Assembly (NCBI GenBank): GCA_946534455.1
Contig: CAMNCR010000124.1
Coordinates: forward strand, 1-8,013
Length of the DNA stretch: 8,013 bases
Direction: 5' to 3'
Source of the DNA: an uncultured Clostridia bacterium
GTDB taxonomy: Bacteria > Bacillota > Clostridia > Christensenellales > Aristaeellaceae
Part shown: positions 1-6,656 of the stretch, piece by piece
Position numbering within the stretch: position 1 is the first letter of the stretch
Layout: each line of letters opens with the position of its first letter
The notes under the pieces: model-generated
What the model saw: only the letters and a program-made list of their open reading frames with translations
Database searches by the model: none
Told to the model about the DNA's origin: nothing
Translations under genes and position numbers: made by a program

Positions 1-441
1 CAGGCGGTGCCGACCATCCAGGTTCAGCCCCAGGTGCAGGTGCAGCAGATGCCGGTGATGGTGCTGGATCCGACGACGGGTCAGTACGTGCAGCAGATGA
101 TGTACATGCAGCTGGATCCGACGACGGGGAACTACATCGCCGTGCAGCCGCCGCAGGCGGTGGTGGCGGATCCCAAGACCCTCGCGGAGCAGCAGAAGGC
201 CGCGGAAAAGGCGGCCAGGGAGGCGGCCCGCCAGGCGAAGGAGCAGGAGGCCGCGGAGCGCAGGGCCCGGAACGACGAGCTGCGGGAGGAAGCCGCGGAG
301 CGCGCCCGGAGGAATGACTCGATCGCTGGCCGGATCAAGAACCAGGCGATCAGCACCGCGACCCGTCAGGTCGTTTCCACGGTGACGAAGAACATCACCA
401 ACGCCGTGACCGATCTGCTGGGCGGCGGCAAGAAAAAGTAA
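1..441 (+). CDS. C-terminal part of a HerA-like (DUF853/YjgR type) ATPase, tentative; 5' end outside window
   Basis: The frame is open from base 1 (Gln-Ala before the first possible GTG at 7) and ends at TAA 439-441, so this is most likely the last 146 residues of a longer protein. Three parts can be seen. First is a Gln/Val/Met-rich stretch carrying two copies of LDPTTG-(Q/N)-Y-(V/I). Second is a charged Ala/Glu/Lys/Arg segment (about residues 60-105 from the GTG at 7) likely to be a long helix or coiled coil. Third is a short tail with NDSIAGRIKNQA, a run of Ser/Thr/Val and a final LLGGGKKK. An acidic/basic helix followed by a tail ending in Leu-Leu-Gly-Gly plus basic residues resembles the C-terminus of HerA-like DUF853 ATPases. 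No Walker motif lies in the window, so the family is an inference from tail resemblance only. It could be another protein with a coiled-coil tail. Two hairpins with a T-run follow the stop. Confidence 0.6.
   Translation, partial: QAVPTIQVQPQVQVQQMPVMVLDPTTGQYVQQMMYMQLDPTTGNYIAVQPPQAVVADPKTLAEQQKAAEKAAREAARQAKEQEAAERRARNDELREEAAERARRNDSIAGRIKNQAISTATRQVVSTVTKNITNAVTDLLGGGKKK
64..128 (+). repeat. 17-bp perfect direct repeat with 48-bp period inside the first gene
   Basis: The sequence CTGGATCCGACGACGGG occurs at 64-80 and again at 112-128, exactly 48 bp (16 codons) apart and in the same frame. It encodes LDPTTG in both copies, followed by QYV in the first and NYI in the second. The protein unit is therefore 16 residues. 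The Gln/Val-rich sequence just upstream (about bases 16-60) may be a more decayed unit, but that is uncertain. Identical codons across both copies point to a fairly recent duplication or strong constraint. Confidence 0.8.
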
Positions 442-453
442 TCGAAAACGGAA

Positions 454-488
454 ACAACCCGCTGGCAGGATCTCTGCCGGCGGGTTGT
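454..488. terminator. Hairpin between convergent genes, adjacent to the first gene's stop
   Basis: A 15-bp stem (454-468 with 474-488) contains one G-T wobble (463/479) and has a 5-base loop GATCT. Read on the + strand it is followed only by CTGTTTCC, a weak tract. Read on the - strand it is followed by TTCCGTTTT, which would suit termination of the lipase transcript coming from the right. It is probably the distal half of a two-hairpin bidirectional terminator. Confidence 0.75.
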
Positions 489-496
489 CTGTTTCC

Positions 497-526
497 CGGC
501 GAAGCGATGGCTTCGCCGTTTTATTT
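497..526 (+). terminator. Intrinsic terminator of the first gene, overlapping the lipase stop codon
   Basis: A perfect 9-bp stem (CGGCGAAGC at 497-505 with GCTTCGCCG at 510-518) and a 4-base loop are followed directly by TTTTATTT (519-526). This is a classical intrinsic terminator for rightward transcription. Its T-run contains the complement of the lipase TAA stop (521-523), so the two convergent genes share these bases. It lies about 55 bp beyond the first gene's stop, after the other hairpin. Confidence 0.85.
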
Positions 527-1633
527 CAGGAAGGGCAGCCAGGCGCCGTAGGTGCCGGGCAGATGCATGGCGAGGAACCAGGAGGCGCCGTCGCCGGTCT
601 GCAGGCGCTGCAGGGCGGCCAGCACGGGGGTGAAATCGTTCTCCGCGCCGGACAGCTGGGCCAGCGGGGAGGAGTCTCCGCGGGCGGACAGGAGGCTGCC
701 GTCAAAAAGCTGCAGCATGAACTCGCTGGGGGTCATGCCGGGCTCATCCTCCGCGGCGAAGCCGGGATGGGCGAAGGCATGCCGGGCGCCGTATCCGTCG
801 GCGGGCGTTTCGGCGATGGAGGCCAGCACGGCGATCAGCTGCTCCGCCGCTTCGGTCTTTCCCTGCGGGGAAACATAGGCGCCGGACTGATTCGGGCGCT
901 GGGCATAGGCCTGCTCCGCGGCCTCCTGCAGGGAGGGATCGTCCACGGGCAGCAGGAGATCGGTGCCGTAGCGCTCAAAGCCCCACTGGGGGAAGGGAAG
1001 CCGGGGAATCACATCCGCCGGATTGATGATGTTGAAAATATTCCCATAGGCGGGAATTTCGCCGCGGACCGTGCGGGGCGTGGCAAAGGTGTAGACGAAA
1101 ACGTTTTCCGGCTGATACCGGTCCGTCAGGCGCGCCCCCAGAATATTGGCCACCGCGGCGCCGCGGCTGAAGCCGGTGACCAGAAAGCAGGGATCGTTCA
1201 GGCTGTCCAGATACGCGGCCTGGGTGGAGAGCACATCCTCCGCGGCGAGCACGAAGTTTTCCGCATAGGGCAGATCAAAGTTGCCGGAGGGCATGAGCTC
1301 CATGTTCAGCTTCCACTCGCCCTGGCCTGTGCCGCGCACGGCGATGATGACCTCGGTCCGGCCGCCGTCCGGGGTACGGTCATAGAGGGAATAGGTGGCC
1401 ACATGCCGGGTGTCCGACGGATCCCGGTCCGCGTTGAAAACGCCGACGAGGCGATAGCCGCCGGTGGCCAGCACCTCCGACTGGACGGAGGGCAGATAGC
1501 ACAGCTCGGAGATGTTCAGCGCCATGTCCGCCAGATCGGGATCATACACGGCGCTGGAGGCGGAAAAATCCGCGGAGGCGGCAGAGGCGACGGTCAGCAG
1601 CAGGACCAGCAGGAGAAGGAATCCATGTTTCAT
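521..1633 (-). CDS. Secreted class 3 lipase (alpha/beta hydrolase, Lipase_3 family)
   Basis: The protein has 370 residues and is predicted to hydrolyse ester bonds of lipids outside the membrane. It starts with a signal peptide: Lys2, a Leu/Val core at 5-13, then an Ala/Ser-rich region with likely cleavage after Ala21 (A-S-A). There is no lipobox Cys, so it is probably secreted rather than a lipoprotein. The nucleophile elbow is GFSRG at 154-158 with Ser156. VRGT at 99-102 matches the oxyanion-hole strand typical of class 3 lipases. The likely acid is Asp207 in NIINPADVIPRLP, a typical position before the Val/Ile-Pro-x-Leu-Pro motif. The probable base is His357 in MHLPGTYGAW, 14 residues from the C-terminus. 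The ATG at 1631-1633 is preceded by AAAGGAAA with the AGG at 1645-1647, and a good promoter lies just upstream. It is divergent from the MacB-like gene and convergent with the first gene. The natural substrate is unknown, and esterase or phospholipase activity is possible. Confidence 0.88.
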   Translation of the reverse strand: MKHGFLLLLVLLLTVASAASADFSASSAVYDPDLADMALNISELCYLPSVQSEVLATGGYRLVGVFNADRDPSDTRHVATYSLYDRTPDGGRTEVIIAVRGTGQGEWKLNMELMPSGNFDLPYAENFVLAAEDVLSTQAAYLDSLNDPCFLVTGFSRGAAVANILGARLTDRYQPENVFVYTFATPRTVRGEIPAYGNIFNIINPADVIPRLPFPQWGFERYGTDLLLPVDDPSLQEAAEQAYAQRPNQSGAYVSPQGKTEAAEQLIAVLASIAETPADGYGARHAFAHPGFAAEDEPGMTPSEFMLQLFDGSLLSARGDSSPLAQLSGAENDFTPVLAALQRLQTGDGASWFLAMHLPGTYGAWLPFLK

Positions 1634-1671
1634 GCTTTGCGTTTCCTTTCGTCAGGGTAGCTTCCTCCGGC

Positions 1672-1701
1672 ATTATACATCAAAAGCGGGATCCGCGTCG
1701 A
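1672..1701 (-). promoter_or_regulatory. Sigma-A-type promoter for the lipase gene
   Basis: On the minus strand, TCGACG (1696-1701, 4 of 6 to TTGACA) is separated by 18 bp from an exact TATAAT (1672-1677). The predicted start lies near 1665, leaving a leader of about 30 bases that contains the SD at 1645-1647. Position and orientation fit the lipase only. Confidence 0.7.
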
Positions 1702-1704
1702 TCC
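1689..1704. promoter_or_regulatory. Small inverted repeat over the lipase -35 box, possible operator
   Basis: GGATC (1689-1693) and GATCC (1700-1704) form a perfect 5-bp inverted repeat around a 6-bp centre. It covers the -35 box of the lipase promoter. A second short dyad, TTCCG-G-CGGAA (1705-1715), abuts it. The placement would suit a repressor, but arms this short can arise by chance. Confidence 0.25.
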
Positions 1705-1750
1705 TTCCGGCGGAATCGGAGAAATAGCACAGAGAAGAAGCACGAAACAG

Positions 1751-1778
1751 TTGAGAAAGTTGCGGGATCATGTATAAT
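1751..1778 (+). promoter_or_regulatory. Sigma-A-type promoter for the MacB-like gene
   Basis: TTGAGA (1751-1756, 5 of 6 to consensus) and an exact TATAAT (1773-1778) are spaced by 16 bp. The predicted start is near 1785, giving a leader of about 30 bases before the ATG at 1816. The -10 context ATGTATAAT is identical to that of the oppositely oriented lipase promoter. Confidence 0.78.
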
Positions 1779-1799
1779 CGGATGGAAAGAGCAATGAAT

Positions 1800-1806
1800 G
1801 AGGTGG
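1800..1806 (+). promoter_or_regulatory. Ribosome binding site that decides the MacB-like start
   Basis: GAGGTGG lies 9 bp before the ATG at 1816. An in-frame ATG at 1798 overlaps this site and would lie only about 13 bases from the predicted transcription start. The site therefore favours 1816, which also gives a start (MLELREITKTY) that is typical of the family. Confidence 0.7.
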
Positions 1807-1815
1807 CGTGAGAGA

Positions 1816-4812
1816 ATGCTGGAGCTCAGAGAAATTACGAAGACCTATCCCGCGGGCGGGGAGCGCGTGGAAGCGCTGCGGGGCATCAGCCTGCAGTTCC
1901 GGAGCAACGAATTTGTTTCGGTGCTGGGGCCGTCGGGCTGCGGAAAGACGACCCTGCTGAACCTGATCGGGGGCCTGGATCAGTACACCAGCGGCGACCT
2001 GATCATCAACGGAAAATCCACCCGGGACTTCCGGGACCGGGACTGGGATACCTACCGCAACCATTCCATCGGGTTCGTGTTTCAGAGCTATCATCTGATT
2101 CCGCATCAGAGCGTGCTGCAGAACGTGGAGCTGGCGCTGACGCTGTCCGGCGTCTCCCCCCGGGAGCGGCGGGCGCGGGCCCGGGAAGCCCTGGAGCGGG
2201 TCGGGCTGAAGGACCAGATGCGCAAGAAGCCCTCCGAGATGAGCGGCGGACAGATGCAGCGGGTGGCCATCGCCCGGGCCATCGTCAACAATCCGGATAT
2301 CGTGCTGGCGGATGAGCCCACCGGCGCTCTGGACACGGAAACCAGCACTCAGGTGATGGACATTCTCAAGGAAATCGCCCGGGACCGGCTGGTGATCATG
2401 GTGACCCATAATCCGGAGCTGGCGGAGCGGTATTCAACCCGCATCATCCGGATGCTGGACGGGCGGGTGACGGAGGATTCCATGCCCCTGGGGGCGGAGG
2501 AGCGGGACCGGGAAGCGGAGCTGGACCGGGAGAGGCAGCGGGAGAGCACAAAGCGCAGAAAGCCCTCCATGTCCCTGAAAACCTCCTTCGGGCTGTCGCT
2601 GAAAAACCTGATCACGAAAAAGGGGCGGACGCTGCTGACCAGCTTTTCCGGCTCCATCGGCATCATCGGCATCGCACTCATCTACGCGGTGTCCAACGGG
2701 ATGACGGCGTACATCAACACCGTGCAGGAGGACACGCTGTCCTCCTATCCGCTGGTGCTGGAGGCCCAGCACGTGGATTCGGGCTCCCTGCTGACCACCT
2801 TTATGGGCAAGGCGCGCTCCGCCACGGAGCACCCGGACGACGGCGTGTATCAGAAGACCATGATGTACGACCTGATGAACGCGCTGAATTCCGCCGAGAC
2901 CCAGCAGAACGATCTGAAGTCCTTCAAGCGCTTCCTGGACGCCGAACGGGCCGCGGACGCGGAGGAGAACGTATGGCAGACGGCCGTCAGCGGCGTGCAG
3001 TACACCTATGATACGCAGCTGCAGGTCTACACCCGCAACGGGGACGGCAAAATCATCGCCTCCGATCTGCGCAAAACCATGCAGGATATGATGGGCAGCT
3101 TCATGCGGACCGATCTGAGCGGCTTTGCCGCCATGCAGAACGAGGCCATGACCAGCTCCCAGTCGGCCGCCATGAACTCCTTCGCCCTGTGGCGGGAAAT
3201 GCTGCCGGGGGAGGACGGACGGCTGATGAGCCCGCTGTTCGAAAAGCAGTACGATCTGGTCTACGGCAGCTGGCCCACGCGGTACGATGAGGTGCTGCTG
3301 GTGGTGGATGAAAAGGGAGAGCTGTCCGACCTGACGCTGTACACGCTGGGCCTGCTGTCCCAGGAGGATATGGAGCGGGTGATGCAGGCCGCCATGACGC
3401 GGGAAACGCTGGAATATGAGGCGAAGGGATGGAGCTATGAGGAGGTCTGCAGCCTGGATTTCCGGGTCATTCTGAACGCCAGCTGCTTCGTGAAGGATGC
3501 GGAGACGGGGCTGTTCACGGATCTCCGGCAGACCGACGCGGGCCTGCAGTACCTGTATGACAACGGCCTGAAGCTGCGGGTGTGCGGCGTGATCCGTCCC
3601 GCGGCGGACGCGGTGGCGACCATGATTTCCGGCGGCATCGCCTATACCAGCGCGCTGACCGAATATCTGGTGGAGACCGGCAACGGGTCGGAGGCGGTGC
3701 AGGCACAGATGGCCACCCCGGACCGGGACGTGCTGACCGGCCTGCCCTTCCGTGACAGCTCGGCCATGACGGAGGAAAAGAAGGCGGAGGCCTTCCGGCG
3801 CTATGCGGCCGCCATGAGCGACGCGGAAAAGGCGGCCGCCTACCGCAGCATCCGGCTGGAGCCGTCGGAGGAGATGATCCGGGACGCGGTGATGGAATAC
3901 ATCGGGGCTTCCCCGGAAAACCTGGCGGATTCCCTGGCGGAGGGCATGAGCTCGCAGATGGGCATCGATGTGGAAACCGCCCGGAAATACCTGGCCTCCC
4001 GCTCCGAGGAGGAGCTGATGGGCATGCTGACGAAGGCCATGGGGCCCTATGTCCGGGACATGTATGCCGCGGGGGTGGAGATTCAGCTGCGCCGGATGAG
4101 CGAGCGCGAGATGGCCGGGGCCCTGGACGCGGAGGTGGCCGAGGCGTCGGACGCGTTCTGCGCCCGGGCCTACGAGCAGGCGTTCACCTTCTCCGAAAGC
4201 ACCTACGAAAAGAACCTGAAGACGCTGGGCTATGTGGATCTGGATTCGCCGGCAACCGTCAGCCTCTACGCCTCCACCTTTGCCGCGAAGGATGAAATCG
4301 AGCAGGCGATCGCGGCGTACAACGAGACGGTGGAGGATCTGGCGGAGCTGCGGTACACGGACTATGTGGGGCTGATCATGAGCTCGGTGACCACGATCAT
4401 CAACGCGATCACCTATGTGCTGATTGCCTTTGTGGCCATCTCCCTGCTGGTGTCGAGCATCATGATCGGTGTCATCACGCTGATTTCCGTGCAGGAGCGC
4501 ATCCGGGAGATCGGCATCCTGCGGGCGATGGGCGCCTCCAAGCGCAACGTGTCCAGCATGTTCACCGCGGAGACGGTGCTGATCGGTTTCGCAGCCGGGG
4601 CCCTGGGGGTGGGGATCACCTGGCTGCTGTGCATCCCCATCAACGCCATTCTGCGCCACCTGACGGGGCTGAACAATCTCTATGCCTTCCTGGATGTGCG
4701 CATGGCGCTGATTCTGGTGGCCATCAGCACGCTGCTGACGCTGATGGCGGGCGTGATTCCCTCCCGCAGCGCGGCGAAGAAGGACCCGGTGGTGGCGCTT
4801 CGCACGGAATAA
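1816..4812 (+). CDS. MacB-like ABC transporter, fused ATPase and FtsX-type permease with a large ectodomain
   Basis: The 998-residue protein joins an ATPase (1-220) to a permease of MacB/FtsX topology. ATPase motifs are all intact: Walker A GPSGCGKT 38-45 (Lys44), Q-loop Gln90, signature MSGGQ 142-146, Walker B IVLADE with Glu167, D-loop ALD 171-173 and H-loop His198. A charged Glu/Arg linker (about 222-250) leads to TM1 (about 275-293). A very long extracytoplasmic region (about 294-855) follows, then three TM segments (about 856-884, 916-940, 962-983). After TM2 comes the cytoplasmic motif ERIREIGILRAMGASKR, typical of FtsX/MacB permeases. MacB-type proteins use ATP to move an ectodomain rather than pull substrate through the membrane; members act in peptide, antibiotic or lipoprotein export and in cell-wall control. 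The ectodomain of about 560 residues is over twice that of E. coli MacB (about 650 residues in total). No membrane-fusion partner is adjacent. It is a single-gene unit with its own promoter, and the substrate is unknown. Confidence 0.9.
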   Translation: MLELREITKTYPAGGERVEALRGISLQFRSNEFVSVLGPSGCGKTTLLNLIGGLDQYTSGDLIINGKSTRDFRDRDWDTYRNHSIGFVFQSYHLIPHQSVLQNVELALTLSGVSPRERRARAREALERVGLKDQMRKKPSEMSGGQMQRVAIARAIVNNPDIVLADEPTGALDTETSTQVMDILKEIARDRLVIMVTHNPELAERYSTRIIRMLDGRVTEDSMPLGAEERDREAELDRERQRESTKRRKPSMSLKTSFGLSLKNLITKKGRTLLTSFSGSIGIIGIALIYAVSNGMTAYINTVQEDTLSSYPLVLEAQHVDSGSLLTTFMGKARSATEHPDDGVYQKTMMYDLMNALNSAETQQNDLKSFKRFLDAERAADAEENVWQTAVSGVQYTYDTQLQVYTRNGDGKIIASDLRKTMQDMMGSFMRTDLSGFAAMQNEAMTSSQSAAMNSFALWREMLPGEDGRLMSPLFEKQYDLVYGSWPTRYDEVLLVVDEKGELSDLTLYTLGLLSQEDMERVMQAAMTRETLEYEAKGWSYEEVCSLDFRVILNASCFVKDAETGLFTDLRQTDAGLQYLYDNGLKLRVCGVIRPAADAVATMISGGIAYTSALTEYLVETGNGSEAVQAQMATPDRDVLTGLPFRDSSAMTEEKKAEAFRRYAAAMSDAEKAAAYRSIRLEPSEEMIRDAVMEYIGASPENLADSLAEGMSSQMGIDVETARKYLASRSEEELMGMLTKAMGPYVRDMYAAGVEIQLRRMSEREMAGALDAEVAEASDAFCARAYEQAFTFSESTYEKNLKTLGYVDLDSPATVSLYASTFAAKDEIEQAIAAYNETVEDLAELRYTDYVGLIMSSVTTIINAITYVLIAFVAISLLVSSIMIGVITLISVQERIREIGILRAMGASKRNVSSMFTAETVLIGFAAGALGVGITWLLCIPINAILRHLTGLNNLYAFLDVRMALILVAISTLLTLMAGVIPSRSAAKKDPVVALRTE
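3766..3861 (+). repeat. Degenerate 16-residue tandem repeat in the MacB-like ectodomain
   Basis: Residues 651-666 (MTEEKKAEAFRRYAAA) and 667-682 (MSDAEKAAAYRSIRLE) align without gaps. They share Met, Thr/Ser, Glu/Asp, then Lys, Ala, Ala, Phe/Tyr and Arg at matching positions. Both look like Ala-rich amphipathic helices. Further helix-like MSE/SEEE stretches occur at about 729-775 but do not keep the 16-residue phase. It may be a helical hairpin rather than a true duplication. Confidence 0.4.
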
Positions 4813-4820
4813 AATCCCCC

Positions 4821-4883
4821 AAAAAGAAAAAAGGGCCGGGCCCGGGGAAGGCCGCTTACGCGGCGGATTCCCGGGCCTGGGCC
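4821..4883 (-). terminator. Strong intrinsic terminator of the ABC exporter operon, stop codon in the loop
   Basis: Read on the minus strand, an inner stem GCCGC/GCGGC (4860-4864 with 4851-4855) closes on the loop GTAA, and TAA is the stop codon of the exporter gene. A 10-bp outer stem (4868-4877 with 4839-4849) has one bulged C, and GGCC/GGCC (4880-4883 with 4834-4837) extends it. TTTTTTCTTTTT (4832 down to 4821) follows at once. On the + strand the same hairpin has its A-run upstream and no T-run downstream, so it should not efficiently stop the convergent MacB-like transcript. Confidence 0.88.
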
Positions 4884-6655
4884 GTATAGAGCTGATAATA
4901 CAGACCGCGCTTCTGCATGAGCTCCTCGTGGCTGCCCATTTCGGCGATGCCGCGGTTGCTGATATAGAGGATGCGGTCGCAGTTTTTGATCGTGCTGAGC
5001 CGGTGGGCGACGATGAAGCTGGTCCGGTTCCGGAGCATTTCCTGAATGCCCTCCTGGAGGAGCTTCTCCGTCTGGGTGTCGATGGAGGAGGTCGCCTCGT
5101 CCAGAATCAGAATGGCCGGATCGGAGAGCAGCGTCCGGGCAAAGGCCACCAGCTGCTTCTCCCCCTGGGACAGGTTGCCGCCCCGCTCCTGAATCTGTGT
5201 TTGATAACCCTGGCTCATCTTCCGGATGAACTCGTCCGCGTGGACCCGGCGGGCCGCTTCCCGGATTTCGGCGTCGGTGGCGTCCAGCCGGCCGTAGCGG
5301 ATGTTATCCAGAATCGTGCCGGAGAAGATGAAGCTGTCCTGCAGCATGATGCCCAGCTGGGTTCGCAGGCTCCGGAGCGTGACCTGGCTGATGTCATGGG
5401 TGCTGCCGTCCCGGCCGTGGAGCAGGATCCGGCCGCCGTTCAGGTTATAGAAGCGGCACAGAAGATTGATGATGGTGCTCTTGCCCGCGCCCGTGGGGCC
5501 CACCAGGGCGATACTTTCTCCCGCCCGGACATGCAGATCCAGATGCTCCAGGACATTGATGCCCTCCTCATAGGAGAAGGTCACGTCCTCAAAATCCACC
5601 TCGCCGGAGAGCTCCGGCAGGGCCTCCGCGCCCGGCGCGTCATCCACGACCACGGGCTCGTCCATGGTCTCAAAAATCCGCTCCAGATACGCAATGTTGT
5701 TGACAAAGGAATTATAGATGTTGGCCAGGTTGGTGATGGGCTGCCAGAAGCGGCTGACATACTGCCCCATGGCGAGAATGACGCCGAAGGAAACCATCCG
5801 GCCGCCGCCCATCCAGTAGACGCCGGCGATATACAGGAAGGTCAGCACGATCTGGGTCATGGTTTCGGAGGTCAGCCACACGGTGTTGCTGATATAGACC
5901 GCCTTCAGCCAGGCCTGCCGGCAGGCGCCGGCCAGGCGCTGCATGATGCTGATGTTGACCTCCTGCCGGTTAAAGAGCTGGCTGACGCGCACCCCGTCGA
6001 TGGACTCCGCCAGATAGGCGTTGTAGTTGCTGTTCTTGTTGCTCTGGTTCTGCCAGGCGCGGCGCTGACGGGGCTTGATGAGGATGATGACGGCGATGAA
6101 GAAGGGCAGGCCCGCGACGATGACCGTGGCCAGGGTGGCGTTGGTGGAATACATGAACACCACGATGAAGATCAGGTTGATGATCTCCAGAATCATATTG
6201 ATGATGCCGTTGGACAGAATGTCCGACACGGAGTTCACATAGTTGATGACGCGGACGAGAATCTTGCCCGCCGGCCGGCTGTCGTAATAGGAAAAGGGCA
6301 GCTTCTGCAGATGGGCGAACAGGTCGCTGCGGATATCATAGATGATCCGCTGGCTGACATGGGCCATCATGCGGGAGCGGATGGTGGTCAGGAGAATGCT
6401 CAGGGAGATGACGCCGACGAACAGCAGGGCCATCCGGCCGATCATCGCGACATCTCCCTGGGGCACGGCCTCATCCAGCACCCACTGAATGATTTTCGGA
6501 ATGGAGAGGGAGGCGACGCTGGCCAGCGCGCTGAGCAGCAGCGCGCAGAGCATTTTATACTTATGCCGGCCGATGTACCTGCCGGCGCGCCTGAGATGCT
6601 TCCACTGGAACGGGGATTCCAGGCGCTCGTCCACGTCAAACTTATTCCGGGCCAT
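4856..6655 (-). CDS. Heterodimeric ABC exporter, catalytic (consensus) half-transporter, BmrD/TM288-like
   Basis: A complete 599-residue type IV ABC exporter half: six TM segments (about 35-53, 71-93, 148-168, 173-195, 259-281, 287-305) followed by an ATPase from about 350. Motifs are A-loop Tyr362, Walker A GPTGAGKST 386-394 (Lys392), Q-loop Gln439, X-loop QERGG 489-493, signature LSQGE 495-499 in place of LSGGQ, Walker B ILILDE with catalytic Glu520, D-loop SSID 523-526 and H-loop His551. Its own Walker A/B and His are intact, but its signature is deviant. This complements the upstream subunit, so this chain should supply the catalytic residues of the single competent ATP site. The ATG at 6655 follows the upstream stop after one base and has a consensus SD, implying translational coupling. 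Heterodimers of this class export drugs, peptides or lipids. No substrate is evident and no peptidase domain is present. Confidence 0.93.
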   Translation of the reverse strand: MARNKFDVDERLESPFQWKHLRRAGRYIGRHKYKMLCALLLSALASVASLSIPKIIQWVLDEAVPQGDVAMIGRMALLFVGVISLSILLTTIRSRMMAHVSQRIIYDIRSDLFAHLQKLPFSYYDSRPAGKILVRVINYVNSVSDILSNGIINMILEIINLIFIVVFMYSTNATLATVIVAGLPFFIAVIILIKPRQRRAWQNQSNKNSNYNAYLAESIDGVRVSQLFNRQEVNISIMQRLAGACRQAWLKAVYISNTVWLTSETMTQIVLTFLYIAGVYWMGGGRMVSFGVILAMGQYVSRFWQPITNLANIYNSFVNNIAYLERIFETMDEPVVVDDAPGAEALPELSGEVDFEDVTFSYEEGINVLEHLDLHVRAGESIALVGPTGAGKSTIINLLCRFYNLNGGRILLHGRDGSTHDISQVTLRSLRTQLGIMLQDSFIFSGTILDNIRYGRLDATDAEIREAARRVHADEFIRKMSQGYQTQIQERGGNLSQGEKQLVAFARTLLSDPAILILDEATSSIDTQTEKLLQEGIQEMLRNRTSFIVAHRLSTIKNCDRILYISNRGIAEMGSHEELMQKRGLYYQLYTAQARESAA

Positions 6656-6656
6656 G

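Noticed and set aside
485..1660. Long plus-strand open frame opposite the lipase
   Set aside because: Its translation is Gly/His/Gln/Arg-rich low-complexity sequence with no recognisable domain. The minus strand encodes a lipase with a full triad, signal peptide, SD and promoter. It is an antisense shadow caused by high GC.
1798..1815. Upstream in-frame ATG for the MacB-like gene
   Set aside because: It overlaps the best SD (1800-1806), lies very close to the predicted transcription start, and adds MRWRER, which is not typical of the family N-terminus.
2434..4659. 741-residue minus-strand open frame opposite the MacB-like gene
   Set aside because: Composition is dominated by His, Gln, Gly and Arg, with no motif, SD or promoter, while the plus strand carries intact ABC and FtsX motifs. 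Few stop codons occur antisense to GC-rich genes.
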